A stretch of DNA of 64,000 nucleotides from Mycobacterium fragae (GCF_002102185.1 NZ_LQOW01000006.1:62001-126000), one strand, 5' to 3'; counted from the stretch's first letter, positions 54,750 to 63,057 are shown. Made by a program: numbers and translations. Notes: generated by a model from the letters alone, not told the origin.

Positions 54750-56264
54750 TCACAGTCCAATCGCGGCGGCGGGCAAGTCGGCGCTGTTCCAGCGCCGCAA
54801 TTGCTCGCCGGGAGCCCACGTCGAATGCGTGCCGCTGGAAATGCGTTCGGGCAGTTGGAGTTTGCACACGGGGCCGTCGCCGACTCGGGCGGCGTCGAAA
54901 ACCAGGCAGTAGGAAGCGTCAGCATTCATGTCGGTGGCGAGGGTGACCAGATAGCCGTCGTCTTCGCCGGTGCCGCCAACACGAGGCGCCATCGCGGTCT
55001 CACTTCCGTAGACACCGTCGCCGAACGAGTAGGTCTCTTGGTTTCCCGTGAGCACATCGTGTTTGACCAGACCGTCGAACAGGAACCAGCCGGGTTTGCC
55101 GGTGGCCGCGTAGGTGTAGCGGTATTCGCCGGCCGCATAGCCGGGGTTGATGGTCCCGAACTCGGTGATGGACTCCGACAGCTGTTCTTCGTTGACCGCG
55201 CCGGTGAGCAGGTTGAGCCGCCAGCGGTGCAGCCGGGACTGCAGCCGGTCGAGTGCCAGGAAGCGGAACAGCCGGTCCCATTTCGTGCCGCCAGTGTCGA
55301 GTGGTTGCGGCTCGCCTTCGAAGAAGCCGTCAAGCACGATTTCGTCGCCGTCTTCGTAGGCGTTGACGAAGTGCAGCACGAACGTCGGGTCCGCCTCGAA
55401 CCATCGGATGTCGGCGGTGTCGCCCCGGCGAGGGATAACGGCGAAGCGCGACGGCATCTCGGGATAGAAACGCGGCAGGTGCACATTGTGTTCGAGCAGC
55501 CGGGGATCCCAGAACAATGGGAAATCGTTGAGGATCGCGTAGTTTTCGGTGAACGCCATGTCATGCGGCAACCGCGGCCCAGGCAACGGGATGTCGACGT
55601 AGTGCGCCAGCTCATTGCTCTCATCGACGACGCCGTAATGCATGTACGGCTCTTGCTTGCTGTAGTTGAAGAACAGCAGTTCCCCAGTCTTGTTGTCTAC
55701 CTTCGGATGCGCGGATACGCCCCACTCGAGTGGAAAACGGCCGTTCCAATTTTCCTTGCCCAACGTGTTGGCCGAGTACGGGTCGATCCGGTACAGATCA
55801 CCGCACTGGTAGAAGCTGGTCAGGGCGATGCCCCGATGGACGATCACGTCGGTGCTCGACGCATCCTTCATCAGCGTTCGAGCGCCCCAGCCGTGCTCGC
55901 GTTTGGCCAGCTGCACCGGCTCAGCCAGCCCGGGCCACAACGGCTCGCCCGCTTCGTTTTCTGCCAAAAAGCCATCGGTGCGTATAAAGCGGTTGCGGTA
56001 GAAGGCTTTTCCGTCCCGGAAGCCGACGATATGCACCATACCGTCGCCGTCGAACGGGTGATAGGTCTTCAATGCGGGGTGCAGCGGGTTTTCGGTGTTG
56101 CGCAGGTAGACGCCGTCCAGGTCGTGGGGGAGTTCTCCCTCGACGGCCGTGAGGTCATCGGCGTCCCACTCCGTTGTCTGTGGGCGCCACGGGCCGGTCC
56201 GATACGGGTGGTCGTCGTCCTCGGGCAGGGTCGATAAGAACTTGCCGACGATGTCAACGTCCAT
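54750..56264 (-). CDS. Carotenoid cleavage oxygenase (RPE65/lignostilbene dioxygenase family; Rv0913c)
   Basis: 504 residues from the ATG at 56264. A non-heme iron beta-propeller oxygenase; iron-ligand His regions seen are DGDGMVHIVGFRDGKAFYRNRF, SAHPKVDNKTGELLFFNYS, HDMAFTENYAILNDFPLF and the C-terminal SGTHSTWAPGEQ. Family members cleave carotenoids, stilbenes or apocarotenoids. It is cotranscribed with the acyltransferase-like thiolase gene 1 bp upstream and the HxlR regulator directly downstream. Confidence 0.93.
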   Translation of the reverse strand: MDVDIVGKFLSTLPEDDDHPYRTGPWRPQTTEWDADDLTAVEGELPHDLDGVYLRNTENPLHPALKTYHPFDGDGMVHIVGFRDGKAFYRNRFIRTDGFLAENEAGEPLWPGLAEPVQLAKREHGWGARTLMKDASSTDVIVHRGIALTSFYQCGDLYRIDPYSANTLGKENWNGRFPLEWGVSAHPKVDNKTGELLFFNYSKQEPYMHYGVVDESNELAHYVDIPLPGPRLPHDMAFTENYAILNDFPLFWDPRLLEHNVHLPRFYPEMPSRFAVIPRRGDTADIRWFEADPTFVLHFVNAYEDGDEIVLDGFFEGEPQPLDTGGTKWDRLFRFLALDRLQSRLHRWRLNLLTGAVNEEQLSESITEFGTINPGYAAGEYRYTYAATGKPGWFLFDGLVKHDVLTGNQETYSFGDGVYGSETAMAPRVGGTGEDDGYLVTLATDMNADASYCLVFDAARVGDGPVCKLQLPERISSGTHSTWAPGEQLRRWNSADLPAAAIGL

Positions 56265-56265
56265 C

Positions 56266-57486
56266 TCACAAGCCTCGTGTGGTGCCGACAACGAAACTGA
56301 CCGTGGTTGCGGTGCTGCCGCCGAAATTCAACGTGCCGAAGGTTTTGGCGTTTTCGACCTGATAGTCGCCGGCCGCTGCGCTGACCTGCTTGGCCGCGTC
56401 AAGCAGCATCCGTACACCCGACGCTCCGACCGGATGTCCGCCACCGATCAGTCCTCCGCTGGGATTGATCGGCAAGCGGCCGCCGATTTCGATCTCACCG
56501 TTCTCGATCGCCTTCCACGATTCACCCGGCCCGGTCAGTCCGAGGTGATCGATGGCCAGGTACTCGCTGGGGGTGAAGCAGTCATGGACCTCGATCCCGT
56601 CGAGCTCGTCGAGGGTCCGCTGCGCCCGGCGCAACGCATCGAGCACCGCGGCCCGCACGTGCGGCAGCACATACGGATCGTCGGTGGCGCGGTGCAGTTT
56701 CTGGCGCAGACCCAGCCCGACGGTGCGATGGCCCCAGCCCTCGATGCGTCCGATCGGTCGGGCACCGGGGTGATCGCGCAGATAGGTGTCGTTGACCAAA
56801 ACCAATCCGGCTCCGCCGTCGGTCATCTGGCTGCAGTCGAAGCGCCGCAGCCTGCCTTCGGTGATCGGGTTGGTCGCGTCGTCGTCGGTAATCGGATCGG
56901 GCACGGTCCAGCCGCGGGTTTGAGCATTGGGATTGCGCCGCGCGTTGGCGAAGTTGGTTTGTGCAATCGCCCGCAGATGCGTGTCCTCTAGGCCGTAGCG
57001 CCGGTCGTATTCGTCTGCGACCTGTGCGAACATCGACGGCCACAGGTAGCGGGCGCCGGCCCCTTCGTGACCGGTCCAGGCTGCGGCGCCGAGATGGCGG
57101 GCCGCGATGTCGCCCGGCACGGTCTTCTCCAGCTCGACACCGACGACCAACGCGGCGTCGTAGTTGGCCGAACGTAGGTCTGCCATCGCTGCCAGCACCG
57201 CGACGCTGCCGGACGCGCATGCGGCTTCGTGTCGGGACGCCGGGGTGTCCCATAAGCCATCGCAGACAGTGGCCGGCATCGCCCCGAGGTGGCCCTGTTC
57301 GGCGAACATCTCACCGAAGGCGTTTGCGACGTGCACCACGCCGATGTCGACGGCATCCACCTTGGCCGACTCCAGCGTGGCGTCGACGATCTCAGCGGTC
57401 AGATCGGCGAAGTCGAGCCCTTCCTTGCTGAGGTTGCGCGCGAAATCGCTTTGGTAGCCGCCGAGAATCCAGACGTTGGAGTCCAT
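56266..57486 (-). CDS. Thiolase-superfamily acyltransferase (Rv0914c family)
   Basis: 406 residues from the ATG at 57486. Thiolase fold: VWILGGYQSDFARN start, HEAACASGSVAVLAAMADL (nucleophile Cys, ~90), VHDCFTPSEYLAIDHLGL, NPSGGLIGGGHPVGASGVRM (GHP His present, ~345) and a C-terminal FGTLNFGGSTATTVSFVV where the usual CxG cysteine is missing. It is therefore SCPx/lipid-transfer-like, not a classic degradative thiolase. It is the first gene of the thiolase-carotenoid oxygenase-HxlR operon. The substrate is unknown. Confidence 0.88.
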   Translation of the reverse strand: MDSNVWILGGYQSDFARNLSKEGLDFADLTAEIVDATLESAKVDAVDIGVVHVANAFGEMFAEQGHLGAMPATVCDGLWDTPASRHEAACASGSVAVLAAMADLRSANYDAALVVGVELEKTVPGDIAARHLGAAAWTGHEGAGARYLWPSMFAQVADEYDRRYGLEDTHLRAIAQTNFANARRNPNAQTRGWTVPDPITDDDATNPITEGRLRRFDCSQMTDGGAGLVLVNDTYLRDHPGARPIGRIEGWGHRTVGLGLRQKLHRATDDPYVLPHVRAAVLDALRRAQRTLDELDGIEVHDCFTPSEYLAIDHLGLTGPGESWKAIENGEIEIGGRLPINPSGGLIGGGHPVGASGVRMLLDAAKQVSAAAGDYQVENAKTFGTLNFGGSTATTVSFVVGTTRGL

Positions 57487-57703
57487 AGCCCGCCACTTTA
57501 CTACAACTAAGAGAGTGACAGAGTCCGGTTTGACGGACAAGATCGCTGGATTACCGGACGGTGAGGGGTCACCCGGAGACGGCCCCGCCGGCTCTCGGCT
57601 GAACCGACGAGACCTGAGCGAGCATGCTGGTCGACCAACGCACCCGCCTTCCTAGGCTCATTACCGTCGACGGCGATTGACAAACATAAGACGGCGCAAC
57701 GAT

Positions 57704-58558
57704 TTATTCGCTTCCCCGCGCAACGGGACGGGCGGAGTCTGAACTCCATTCGGACCATGACCCCGGAAACAACGCTGCGCCGTATCCCAGGGTGGCGAGC
57801 GCCGCGAGCGTGACCGTGGCACTGACACCCGAACCGCAATAGGCGCCGACTCGTTTGTCGCGATCGATGCCATGCTCAGAAAACAGCTTGGCGAGCGCGC
57901 CCTCGGCGAGAAAGGTTCCGTCGCCGGCGAGCACATCGGTGCTGGGAAGGTTCGTGGCGCCGGGGATGTGACCGGCGACGGGGTCGACCGGCTCGACGTC
58001 ACCGCGGAAACGTTCCGGCGCCCGCGCGTCCAACAGCGTCAGTCCCCTCGCGAGGACTTCCTGTGCACTCAGCGTCGGCCGAGCTCCGTCGTACAAATCG
58101 TTTTGCAGCGCAGTCACATTGCCCGGCGGAGTGGTGACCGGGCCGCTCATGAGGCGTTCTCCCGCGGACCGCCAGGCCGAGAGACCGCCGTCCAGAATGC
58201 GTACATTCGCGAACCCGGCCGCGGTGAGTACCCACCACGCACGCGCCGACCCCGCTCGATTCCAGTCGTCGTAGACCACAGTGGGGACGTCCTCGCGCAT
58301 GCCCCAACGCCGCGCCGATGCTTCGATGCTGCGCCCCGACGGCAACGGGTGTCGTCCCCGCCCGGTGATTGTGTGGTCGCTGAGTTCGTCCTCCAGTGAG
58401 ACATATACCGCGCCCGGTATGTGGCCCTGCAAGTACGCTGCATGCCCGTCGGGTTCGTCGAGCCGCCAACGCACATCGAGAATCGTCACAGGAGCGCGGG
58501 CACGAATTAGATCCGCCAATTCCGCAGCGGTGGTCAGCACTTGGGCGCGTGCTTCCAA
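57704..58558 (-). CDS. Two-domain rhodanese / 3-mercaptopyruvate sulfurtransferase
   Basis: 284 residues. Two rhodanese domains: N-terminal inactive domain ([33 protein letters not shown]) and catalytic C-terminal domain ([48 protein letters not shown] with active-site Cys ~243). The CGSGVSA loop fits mercaptopyruvate sulfurtransferase more than thiosulfate rhodanese. It is divergent from the DivIVA-like gene. The 217-bp stretch 57487-57703 before it holds no clear gene. Confidence 0.92.
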   Translation of the reverse strand: MEARAQVLTTAAELADLIRARAPVTILDVRWRLDEPDGHAAYLQGHIPGAVYVSLEDELSDHTITGRGRHPLPSGRSIEASARRWGMREDVPTVVYDDWNRAGSARAWWVLTAAGFANVRILDGGLSAWRSAGERLMSGPVTTPPGNVTALQNDLYDGARPTLSAQEVLARGLTLLDARAPERFRGDVEPVDPVAGHIPGATNLPSTDVLAGDGTFLAEGALAKLFSEHGIDRDKRVGAYCGSGVSATVTLAALATLGYGAALFPGSWSEWSSDSARPVARGSE

Positions 58559-58599
58559 CGAGTCACCCTCCTTCGGTAGATCACGGTACCGTCGACGAG

Positions 58600-58890
58600 A
58601 TGGACCCGGACCTGACTGCCGATGACGTTCATAATGTGGCCTTTTCGAAGCCGCCGATCGGCAAGCGTGGGTATAACGAAGACGAAGTCGACACGTTTCT
58701 CGAACGCATTGAACAGCGGTTGAGAAACCCGCATGCCCCGGGCGGCTTGAGTGCAGCCGAGGTTAACAGCGTGGTGTTTTCGAAACCGCCGATCTTCAAA
58801 CGTGGCTACAACGAAGATGAGGTCGACGCATTCCTCGAACAGGTTGCACAACAGCTGAACCGCACCAGCGGTTTGCGGAACGACGGCTGA
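58600..58890 (+). CDS. Tandem DivIVA-like (Wag31 N-domain type) small protein
   Basis: 96 residues from the ATG at 58600. Two copies of a ~30-residue DivIVA N-terminal-type motif: [20 protein letters not shown] then [12 protein letters not shown] (~10-42), and [20 protein letters not shown] then [12 protein letters not shown] (~52-84). The R/K-x-GY-x-x-x-EVDxFL core is the DivIVA membrane-curvature domain; there is no long coiled coil. It may interact with polar growth machinery. No ortholog name is known to me. Confidence 0.75.
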   Translation: MDPDLTADDVHNVAFSKPPIGKRGYNEDEVDTFLERIEQRLRNPHAPGGLSAAEVNSVVFSKPPIFKRGYNEDEVDAFLEQVAQQLNRTSGLRNDG

Positions 58891-58935
58891 GGCCCGGTCG
58901 TGACTTTCGGTACGACATGCGATTTGCCAGCTTGG

Positions 58936-59307
58936 ATGTCAGACTCAACCATGGCTAGTGGCCCGTTCCGCGCGGTTTTGCCCGCTGCGGCCGCTGTACT
59001 TGTAGCGGCGGCTATCGCGCGGGCCGAAAGCCCGGACGACCAGTTTTTGGGGTTGCTGTCGAAACACGGGTTGAACGTCGGCCCACCAGATCAGATGATC
59101 GCCATCGCGCATGAACGATGCGACGACGATCGCCTTTCTCGGTCGAGCTGGTACATTCCTCCCTTCGGGAGATCGCCAAGCCCATTCATGGTCGCGATGA
59201 CGAGGATCACCAACGAACTGAAATCGCAAGGTTTGACGGTTCCGCAGGTGGGGCAGTTCATGCGGGACGCCATCACCGTCTACTGCCCGGGCGCAAAAGA
59301 CGGGTGA
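58936..59307 (+). CDS. Secreted DUF732 protein
   Basis: Start uncertain (GTG at 58900, ATG 58936 or 58951). The hydrophobic signal peptide RAVLPAAAAVLVAAAIARA (cleavage likely after ARA) precedes a small DUF732 domain: DDQFLGLLSKHGLNVGPPDQ, AHERCDDDR and MRDAITVYCPGAKDG with two conserved cysteines. DUF732 proteins are small, exported, mycobacterium-specific and of unknown role. Confidence 0.8.
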   Translation: MSDSTMASGPFRAVLPAAAAVLVAAAIARAESPDDQFLGLLSKHGLNVGPPDQMIAIAHERCDDDRLSRSSWYIPPFGRSPSPFMVAMTRITNELKSQGLTVPQVGQFMRDAITVYCPGAKDG

Positions 59308-59332
59308 CACCCGGAAAGCTGCGGTGGCCGCG

Positions 59333-59893
59333 TCAGGTGTGGACGATCCAGCCCGCTTCCGTGTAGGGAGCGGGCTGCTCGGGATCGTTGATCGTGATGT
59401 AGAGGTCGCCTCCCGTCGGCATAGCGAAGCCGACGAATCCATGCGCGGTCTGCCCCTCGTGAAGGCCGCCCCCCTGAAGCGGGGGCATCTTGTCGAGCCT
59501 CCGGTAGTCGACCGCCAACGTTCCAGGCTGGGGCGCATCGTCTGGATGGGTCCATGGCTGAGTGCCGCCGCCGTATCCGGCAAATATATTGCGGTAGCTG
59601 AACTCGAAGAACCGCTCGGACGTCCCGGTGATAGTCAGTTCCACCACGCTGCATGCGGAGCCAGGCGTCGGAACCGCAAAATGAGTGGTGCACCCCGGCG
59701 GTAACCACGTTGCACTGTTCACAGTGATGTCGGCGGTCGCGCCGTCGGCCGCGCGTGCATGCACGGGCTCGCCCATCTGACCGATCGGGAACGGTGGATT
59801 CTCGGGCGCGGGGTCAGCCGAACCGGTGGGACATGAGCATGCGGCAATGGCCACCGCGACCGCGGCTGCCGCAATTACAGATTCCGCCCGCAC
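59333..59893 (-). CDS. Exported (possible lipoprotein) Ig-like protein, DUF4352-like
   Basis: 186 residues. Signal sequence VIAAAAVAVAIAACSCPTG with a lipobox-like IAAC, then an Ig-type beta-sandwich (ADITVNSATWLPPG, CSVVELTITGTSERFFEFSY, GGDLYITINDPEQPAPYTEAGW). It resembles secreted mycobacterial antigen folds of the MPT63/DUF4352 kind, but assignment is by pattern only. The start is a GTG at 59893. Convergent with the DUF732 gene. Confidence 0.72.
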   Translation of the reverse strand: MRAESVIAAAAVAVAIAACSCPTGSADPAPENPPFPIGQMGEPVHARAADGATADITVNSATWLPPGCTTHFAVPTPGSACSVVELTITGTSERFFEFSYRNIFAGYGGGTQPWTHPDDAPQPGTLAVDYRRLDKMPPLQGGGLHEGQTAHGFVGFAMPTGGDLYITINDPEQPAPYTEAGWIVHT

Positions 59894-59934
59894 GCTGGGA
59901 GCTTACCCCCAGCGTGGCCGCGAAAACGCGCGTA

Positions 59935-60021
59935 ATCCAGGGAGTGTCAAGGACCAGCCGAAGTAACTGTCAAGCATCAACCGAAACCACTGTCACGCCT
60001 CAGCCGAAGACGAATTGTCAC
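59935..60021. repeat. IS21-like terminal repeat, copy 1
   Basis: Begins ATCCAGGGAGTGTCAAGGA and carries TGTCA(A/C)G-type units starting at 59945, 59968, 59991 and 60016, each followed by CAGCCGAAG or CAACCGAAA. This is the multiple-repeat end structure of IS21-family elements. It is a direct repeat of 61046-61120 (first 38 nt differ at one position). No istA or istB genes are near. Confidence 0.6.
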
Positions 60022-60170
60022 ACATCTTTCAGGGTGCAGAGATGGCAACACCCCGGCCGGTATTTGGGCCTGGGTCGTGGGCGTGCCGGGTGTAAATAGC
60101 GGTTTTCACACTGCGGTCGGGGGTATCGCTGAAACGTGCGAAAGCTGATGCCAACAGTGAGGAGTTCGCA

Positions 60171-60959
60171 ATGGGAACGACGACGGGGCCGCGCGTGCTT
60201 GTGGTGGTGTCTGCGGCCGACCGAATTCCTCTACGAGAAGGCCGCAGCGAGCTGACCGGCACATATTTAGGTGAGCTGGTCGAACCGACCGACGCAATGC
60301 GTGAGGCCGGGTTTGAGCTTGCCTTCGCCACACCGGGCGCGCGGATTCCCACCATCGATGGCACCTCATGCAGTCTGATGTACTTCGCAGGGTCGCGGAA
60401 AAAGCGTGATGCCGCCCTGAGCAGCTATCGGGAGCTTCTCGAACTCGGTCTGGCAACGCCGGCCAAACTTGAAGAAATGGCCCATGACACACAACGCCTG
60501 GACGGGTTCGACGCGATGTTCGTGCCGGGCGGTCACGCGCCCTTAGTTGACCTGCTGCACCGCGACGCATTTGCCGACGACTCTCTCAACGACGACTTCG
60601 GCGCGCTTGTTCGCTACTTCCACGATGCCAAACGGCCCACCGGATTGATCTGTCACGCACCGGCTGCACTCGCGGCGGCTCCCACCATCGAAGGGCGATG
60701 GACCTACGACGGCTACCGCATGACCTGCTTCAAGACTGGCGTGGACACGATGTTGTCAACGGTCCCGTTGGCCCGCCGCTTCAAGGGACATCTCAAAGAC
60801 GACCCGACCGAACTGTTGAAGTCTCGCGGCGCGAAGGTTGAACAGACGATTCTGCCGATGGGCAGCAAGGTCGTGGAGGATCGCGAACTGATCACCGGCC
60901 AAGACCCCTATTCCGCAAAGGCGTTCGGCGCTGCCTTCGTCAGCAAGCTGCGCAGCTGA
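60171..60959 (+). CDS. DJ-1/PfpI (class I glutamine-amidotransferase-like) protein
   Basis: 262 residues. Flavodoxin-like fold: RVLVVVSAADRIPL start, GFDAMFVPGGHAPLVDLL (acid/His), RPTGLICHAPAALAAAP with the nucleophile-elbow Cys (~164). The size and domain insert match Hsp31/YhbO-like chaperone-glyoxalase proteins; a glyoxalase III or chaperone role is possible, not proven. It lies alone between two direct copies of an IS21-like end, with upstream non-coding DNA at 60022-60170. Possibly acquired cargo. Confidence 0.85.
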   Translation: MGTTTGPRVLVVVSAADRIPLREGRSELTGTYLGELVEPTDAMREAGFELAFATPGARIPTIDGTSCSLMYFAGSRKKRDAALSSYRELLELGLATPAKLEEMAHDTQRLDGFDAMFVPGGHAPLVDLLHRDAFADDSLNDDFGALVRYFHDAKRPTGLICHAPAALAAAPTIEGRWTYDGYRMTCFKTGVDTMLSTVPLARRFKGHLKDDPTELLKSRGAKVEQTILPMGSKVVEDRELITGQDPYSAKAFGAAFVSKLRS

Positions 60960-61045
60960 GGTGGTTGGTGGAGCTGGAGTAGTGGTGGCCAGCTGATAGG
61001 TGCCCGTTATTTCACGTATCTTGCACGGGTTTGTGCAACTCCCTC

Positions 61046-61120
61046 ATCCAGGGAGTGTCAAGGATCAGCCGAAGTAACTGTCAGGCATCACCCGAAGCCG
61101 AAATGTCAAGCATCAGCCGA
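61046..61120. repeat. IS21-like terminal repeat, copy 2
   Basis: Direct repeat of 59935-60021, with TGTCA units starting at 61056, 61079 and 61104, followed by CAGCCGAAG, CACCCGAAG and CAGCCGAGG. Same orientation as copy 1, so the two are not the two ends of one intact element; they bracket the DJ-1/PfpI gene. It ends 17 bp before the tRNA fragment. The remaining gene-free DNA 60960-61495 holds this repeat, the tRNA fragment and the hairpin at 61394-61437. Confidence 0.6.
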
Positions 61121-61136
61121 GGTCATACAGCTCAAG

Positions 61137-61178
61137 TGGTGCCCCCGGCAGGATTCGAACCTGCGACACCGGCTTTTG
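61137..61178 (-). other. tRNA 3' fragment, probable attachment site
   Basis: On the minus strand, a T-arm GCAGG-TTCGAAT-CCTGC, acceptor strand CGGGGGC, discriminator A and an encoded CCA are perfect, plus part of an anticodon-arm side (AGCCG). No 5' half (GCCCCCG...) follows in the expected position, so it is not a whole tRNA gene. The T-arm and acceptor are those expected of a mycobacterial tRNA such as tRNA-Arg(CCT), by recollection. This is the typical att remnant of an element integrated to its right. Confidence 0.75.
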
Positions 61179-61393
61179 CAGCAGGACCTTTTCGAAAGTT
61201 CTCGATTATTGTTGTTAGCCATTGCAGCCCAACGGTTTTAGGTCCCTCAACGATCCCGAAGATTGTCGCTAGTTCTCGTCGATTCTCGGTCATAAACGGT
61301 GAATAAACGATGGCCGCTGCGCCCAGGTGCGCGCCCGTTGCCCCGACGATGACGGGTTTGTAGGAACCAGGTCGGCCTAGGCCACGTCCGATA

Positions 61394-61437
61394 GTTGTTC
61401 GGGCCGCCCCCACTCTCCTCGGGGCGGTCCGAACAAC
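61394..61437. terminator. Strong hairpin downstream of putative TAC operon
   Basis: GTTGTTCGGGCCGCCCC (61394-61410) pairs with GGGGCGGTCCGAACAAC (61421-61437) with one G-U-capable mismatch across a 10-nt loop. It lies ~60 bp after the stop of the 61496-62083 gene and is probably its terminator. No U-tract. Confidence 0.55.
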
Positions 61438-61495
61438 CGAACTGCGCCATCCAAACCGGAGGCCCGCCGGTACTGTCGCCGCTTACTGCTGCCGG

Positions 61496-62083
61496 CTAGG
61501 AAGGGGTTGAGGTGGAGTGTGGATTGAAGCTCTTCATTATGAACTCCACTACATCGTCTTCGCGTATCTGAGCGGGAAATGTCTGCACGCCCACGCCTAG
61601 ACTATGCGCAAGCTCGTCCAGGATCGTCCATGCATAGGTCATGAGGCGGGGGACAACTTCCACATTCAGGAACTCCCTAAACGCCGAGCGTTCGTACGCT
61701 ACTAGCGTCTTCCATGCGTATTCGATTGCGCAGTCAGCCGCTACCATGTGGGCCGCCTGCTCGACGCGTAGTCCTGCCCGAACACCAAAAACAGTCGGCT
61801 GCATTGCGAGCGATATATGGAGGAAGACCTTGCCCTTCCTGTCGGGTTCTCGGCCGCTCTCGTCTACGTGCTCTGGCTCGTCCGCTACTTCATCCGACTT
61901 GTCGACACCGCTTTCCTCATCGCTTTGGTCGGCCGATTCGTATCCCAGAAGCCTGATTAAGTCGTCCTGGGGCGCGGTAGCAGCCACTCGATTGAGAGTC
62001 CGCAGCCGGAAGGCGGATATTTGTTGGCGGAACTCCTCGACAGAGGCCGGGTACAAGGCTTCAGATGTGTCCGCCTCAGACAT
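61496..62083 (-). CDS. SecB-like chaperone candidate (TAC third gene)
   Basis: 195 residues from the ATG at 62083 (MSEADTSEALYPASVEEFRQ). The pattern ISAFRLRTLNRVA (SecB-type first strand), a charged acidic loop (DEESGVDKSDEVADEPEHVD), VFLHISLAMQPTVFGVRAGL, then EFLNVEVVPRLMTYAWTILD and ELAHSLGVGVQTFP fits SecB, in which a Pro-x-(L/M)-x-x-Y/F-A helix leads to the final helix. The second gene overlaps it by 8 bp (62076-62083). Assignment is by pattern, not search. It is the same order and size as Rv1957 in the HigB-HigA-SecB module. Confidence 0.55.
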   Translation of the reverse strand: MSEADTSEALYPASVEEFRQQISAFRLRTLNRVAATAPQDDLIRLLGYESADQSDEESGVDKSDEVADEPEHVDESGREPDRKGKVFLHISLAMQPTVFGVRAGLRVEQAAHMVAADCAIEYAWKTLVAYERSAFREFLNVEVVPRLMTYAWTILDELAHSLGVGVQTFPAQIREDDVVEFIMKSFNPHSTSTPS

Positions 62084-62612
62084 TGCAAAGTTCGATCTCC
62101 ACAGGAGACTCTTCACGACGACGAAGACTTCGTCGACTCTTCACCTCGACGCCTGCACGACGATGAAGGCTCCCGCGACTTTCCAAAAAGATCTCGTAGT
62201 CTAAGACCGGCCTGTCGAAGCGCTCCCAGGAAAGGTCGATACCGGCTCCGACGCGAGGCCAAACGTCCGCCAGGTGCGCCATTAAAGAGTCTGTGATGCT
62301 GCTGTAGTCAGCGGAGTCGATAAGGTCGAAATCGATCACCCGATGAGAGATCATCGCGCCGACGGCCGCCGCATACCGCCTGATTGTCGATAGGTGAGGA
62401 TCGGCGCTGAGTCGTTCAAAGTTCGATACTGCGGACTTGTCTCGGCGCATCCGGTCGGCGACGTCCTGTTGAGTCAGGCCTTTTTCTTTCCGCAGATGAA
62501 CCAGCTCCTCAAGCAGCTCGTCATCAGCTTCGGCGAGAGCTTGGCGCAGCCGATAATCCGAGCCGTTGGGATCTAGTCCAGCGGCCCGTTCCAGGTCTTC
62601 AAGCTCTTTCAT
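62076..62612 (-). CDS. XRE/Cro-family antitoxin with C-terminal extension
   Basis: 178 residues. XRE helix-turn-helix at ~34-85: LLEELVHLRKEKGLTQQDVADRMRRDKSAVSNFE, then LSTIRRYAAAVGAMISHRVIDF. After it a ~75-residue C terminus (SLMAHLADVWPRVGAGIDLS, EIFLESRGSLHRRAGVEVK) of unknown fold, the place where TAC antitoxins carry a chaperone-addiction (ChAD) segment. The toxin-like gene is 55 bp upstream, and the SecB-like gene overlaps its end. Lower GC than the chromosome. Confidence 0.8.
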   Translation of the reverse strand: MKELEDLERAAGLDPNGSDYRLRQALAEADDELLEELVHLRKEKGLTQQDVADRMRRDKSAVSNFERLSADPHLSTIRRYAAAVGAMISHRVIDFDLIDSADYSSITDSLMAHLADVWPRVGAGIDLSWERFDRPVLDYEIFLESRGSLHRRAGVEVKSRRSLRRREESPVEIELCNV

Positions 62613-62667
62613 AAGTTGAGGTTAACCGCAACATGTCTCACGGAGCAATGTACGACTCGACACAATC

Positions 62668-63057
62668 TTATTGGGCGCTCATCCCCATTAGTCGGCTGAA
62701 AGCTAAGTCAATTTGATCGTCTTGAAGTGCCAAACCTGCTGGCCCGGCGGGTTTCGACCCAAATACTAGCAACGTGACAACGCCGGGCTTGTCGCGCGAC
62801 GCGTGGACATACAACCGGTAGAGCCTCTGCCCGGCCCTGCGCTTAATCTCGCCCAGATCTGCGTGCCTCCGATCGAGTGGCGCATCCCAGTCGTCAGACC
62901 GGTACGACCCGTCCTTGATGCGCTTCAGAACCGCGCTGATGTCGGCCCAGCATCCAGGATCCACGGCCTCAGCCGCGGAGATGTCTTCAGCTAGGTCGGG
63001 ATGCCAATCAATGTCGAATCCGCCCTGCCTGAGCACTTCTTGGGTGTACGACGGCAT
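62668..63057 (-). CDS. RelE/HigB-like toxin candidate
   Basis: 129 residues from the ATG at 63057. The pattern HPDLAEDISAAEAVDPGCWADISAVL, then RHADLGEIKRRAGQRLYRLYVHASRDKPGVVTLLVFGSKPAG resembles the RelE/ParE/HigB fold: basic LGEIKRR and RLYRLY strand, then a LLVFGSKPAG C-terminal strand like LLH.F.KK. Its placement directly before an XRE gene supports a type II toxin, but the catalytic residues are not certain. An RBS is not obvious. Confidence 0.6.
   Translation of the reverse strand: MPSYTQEVLRQGGFDIDWHPDLAEDISAAEAVDPGCWADISAVLKRIKDGSYRSDDWDAPLDRRHADLGEIKRRAGQRLYRLYVHASRDKPGVVTLLVFGSKPAGPAGLALQDDQIDLAFSRLMGMSAQ

Noticed and set aside
53862..56237. 791-residue plus-strand frame
   Set aside because: Antisense to HxlR and carotenoid oxygenase genes, both of which have clear motifs.
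59935..61120. Intact IS21 element around the DJ-1 gene
   Set aside because: The end repeats are direct, not inverted, and no istA/istB-type transposase is between them.
61132..61413. 93-residue minus-strand frame ending AGVAGSNPAGGTT
   Set aside because: The C terminus is a translation of the tRNA T-arm and acceptor; such frames are a well-known artefact, and there is no ribosome-binding site or domain.
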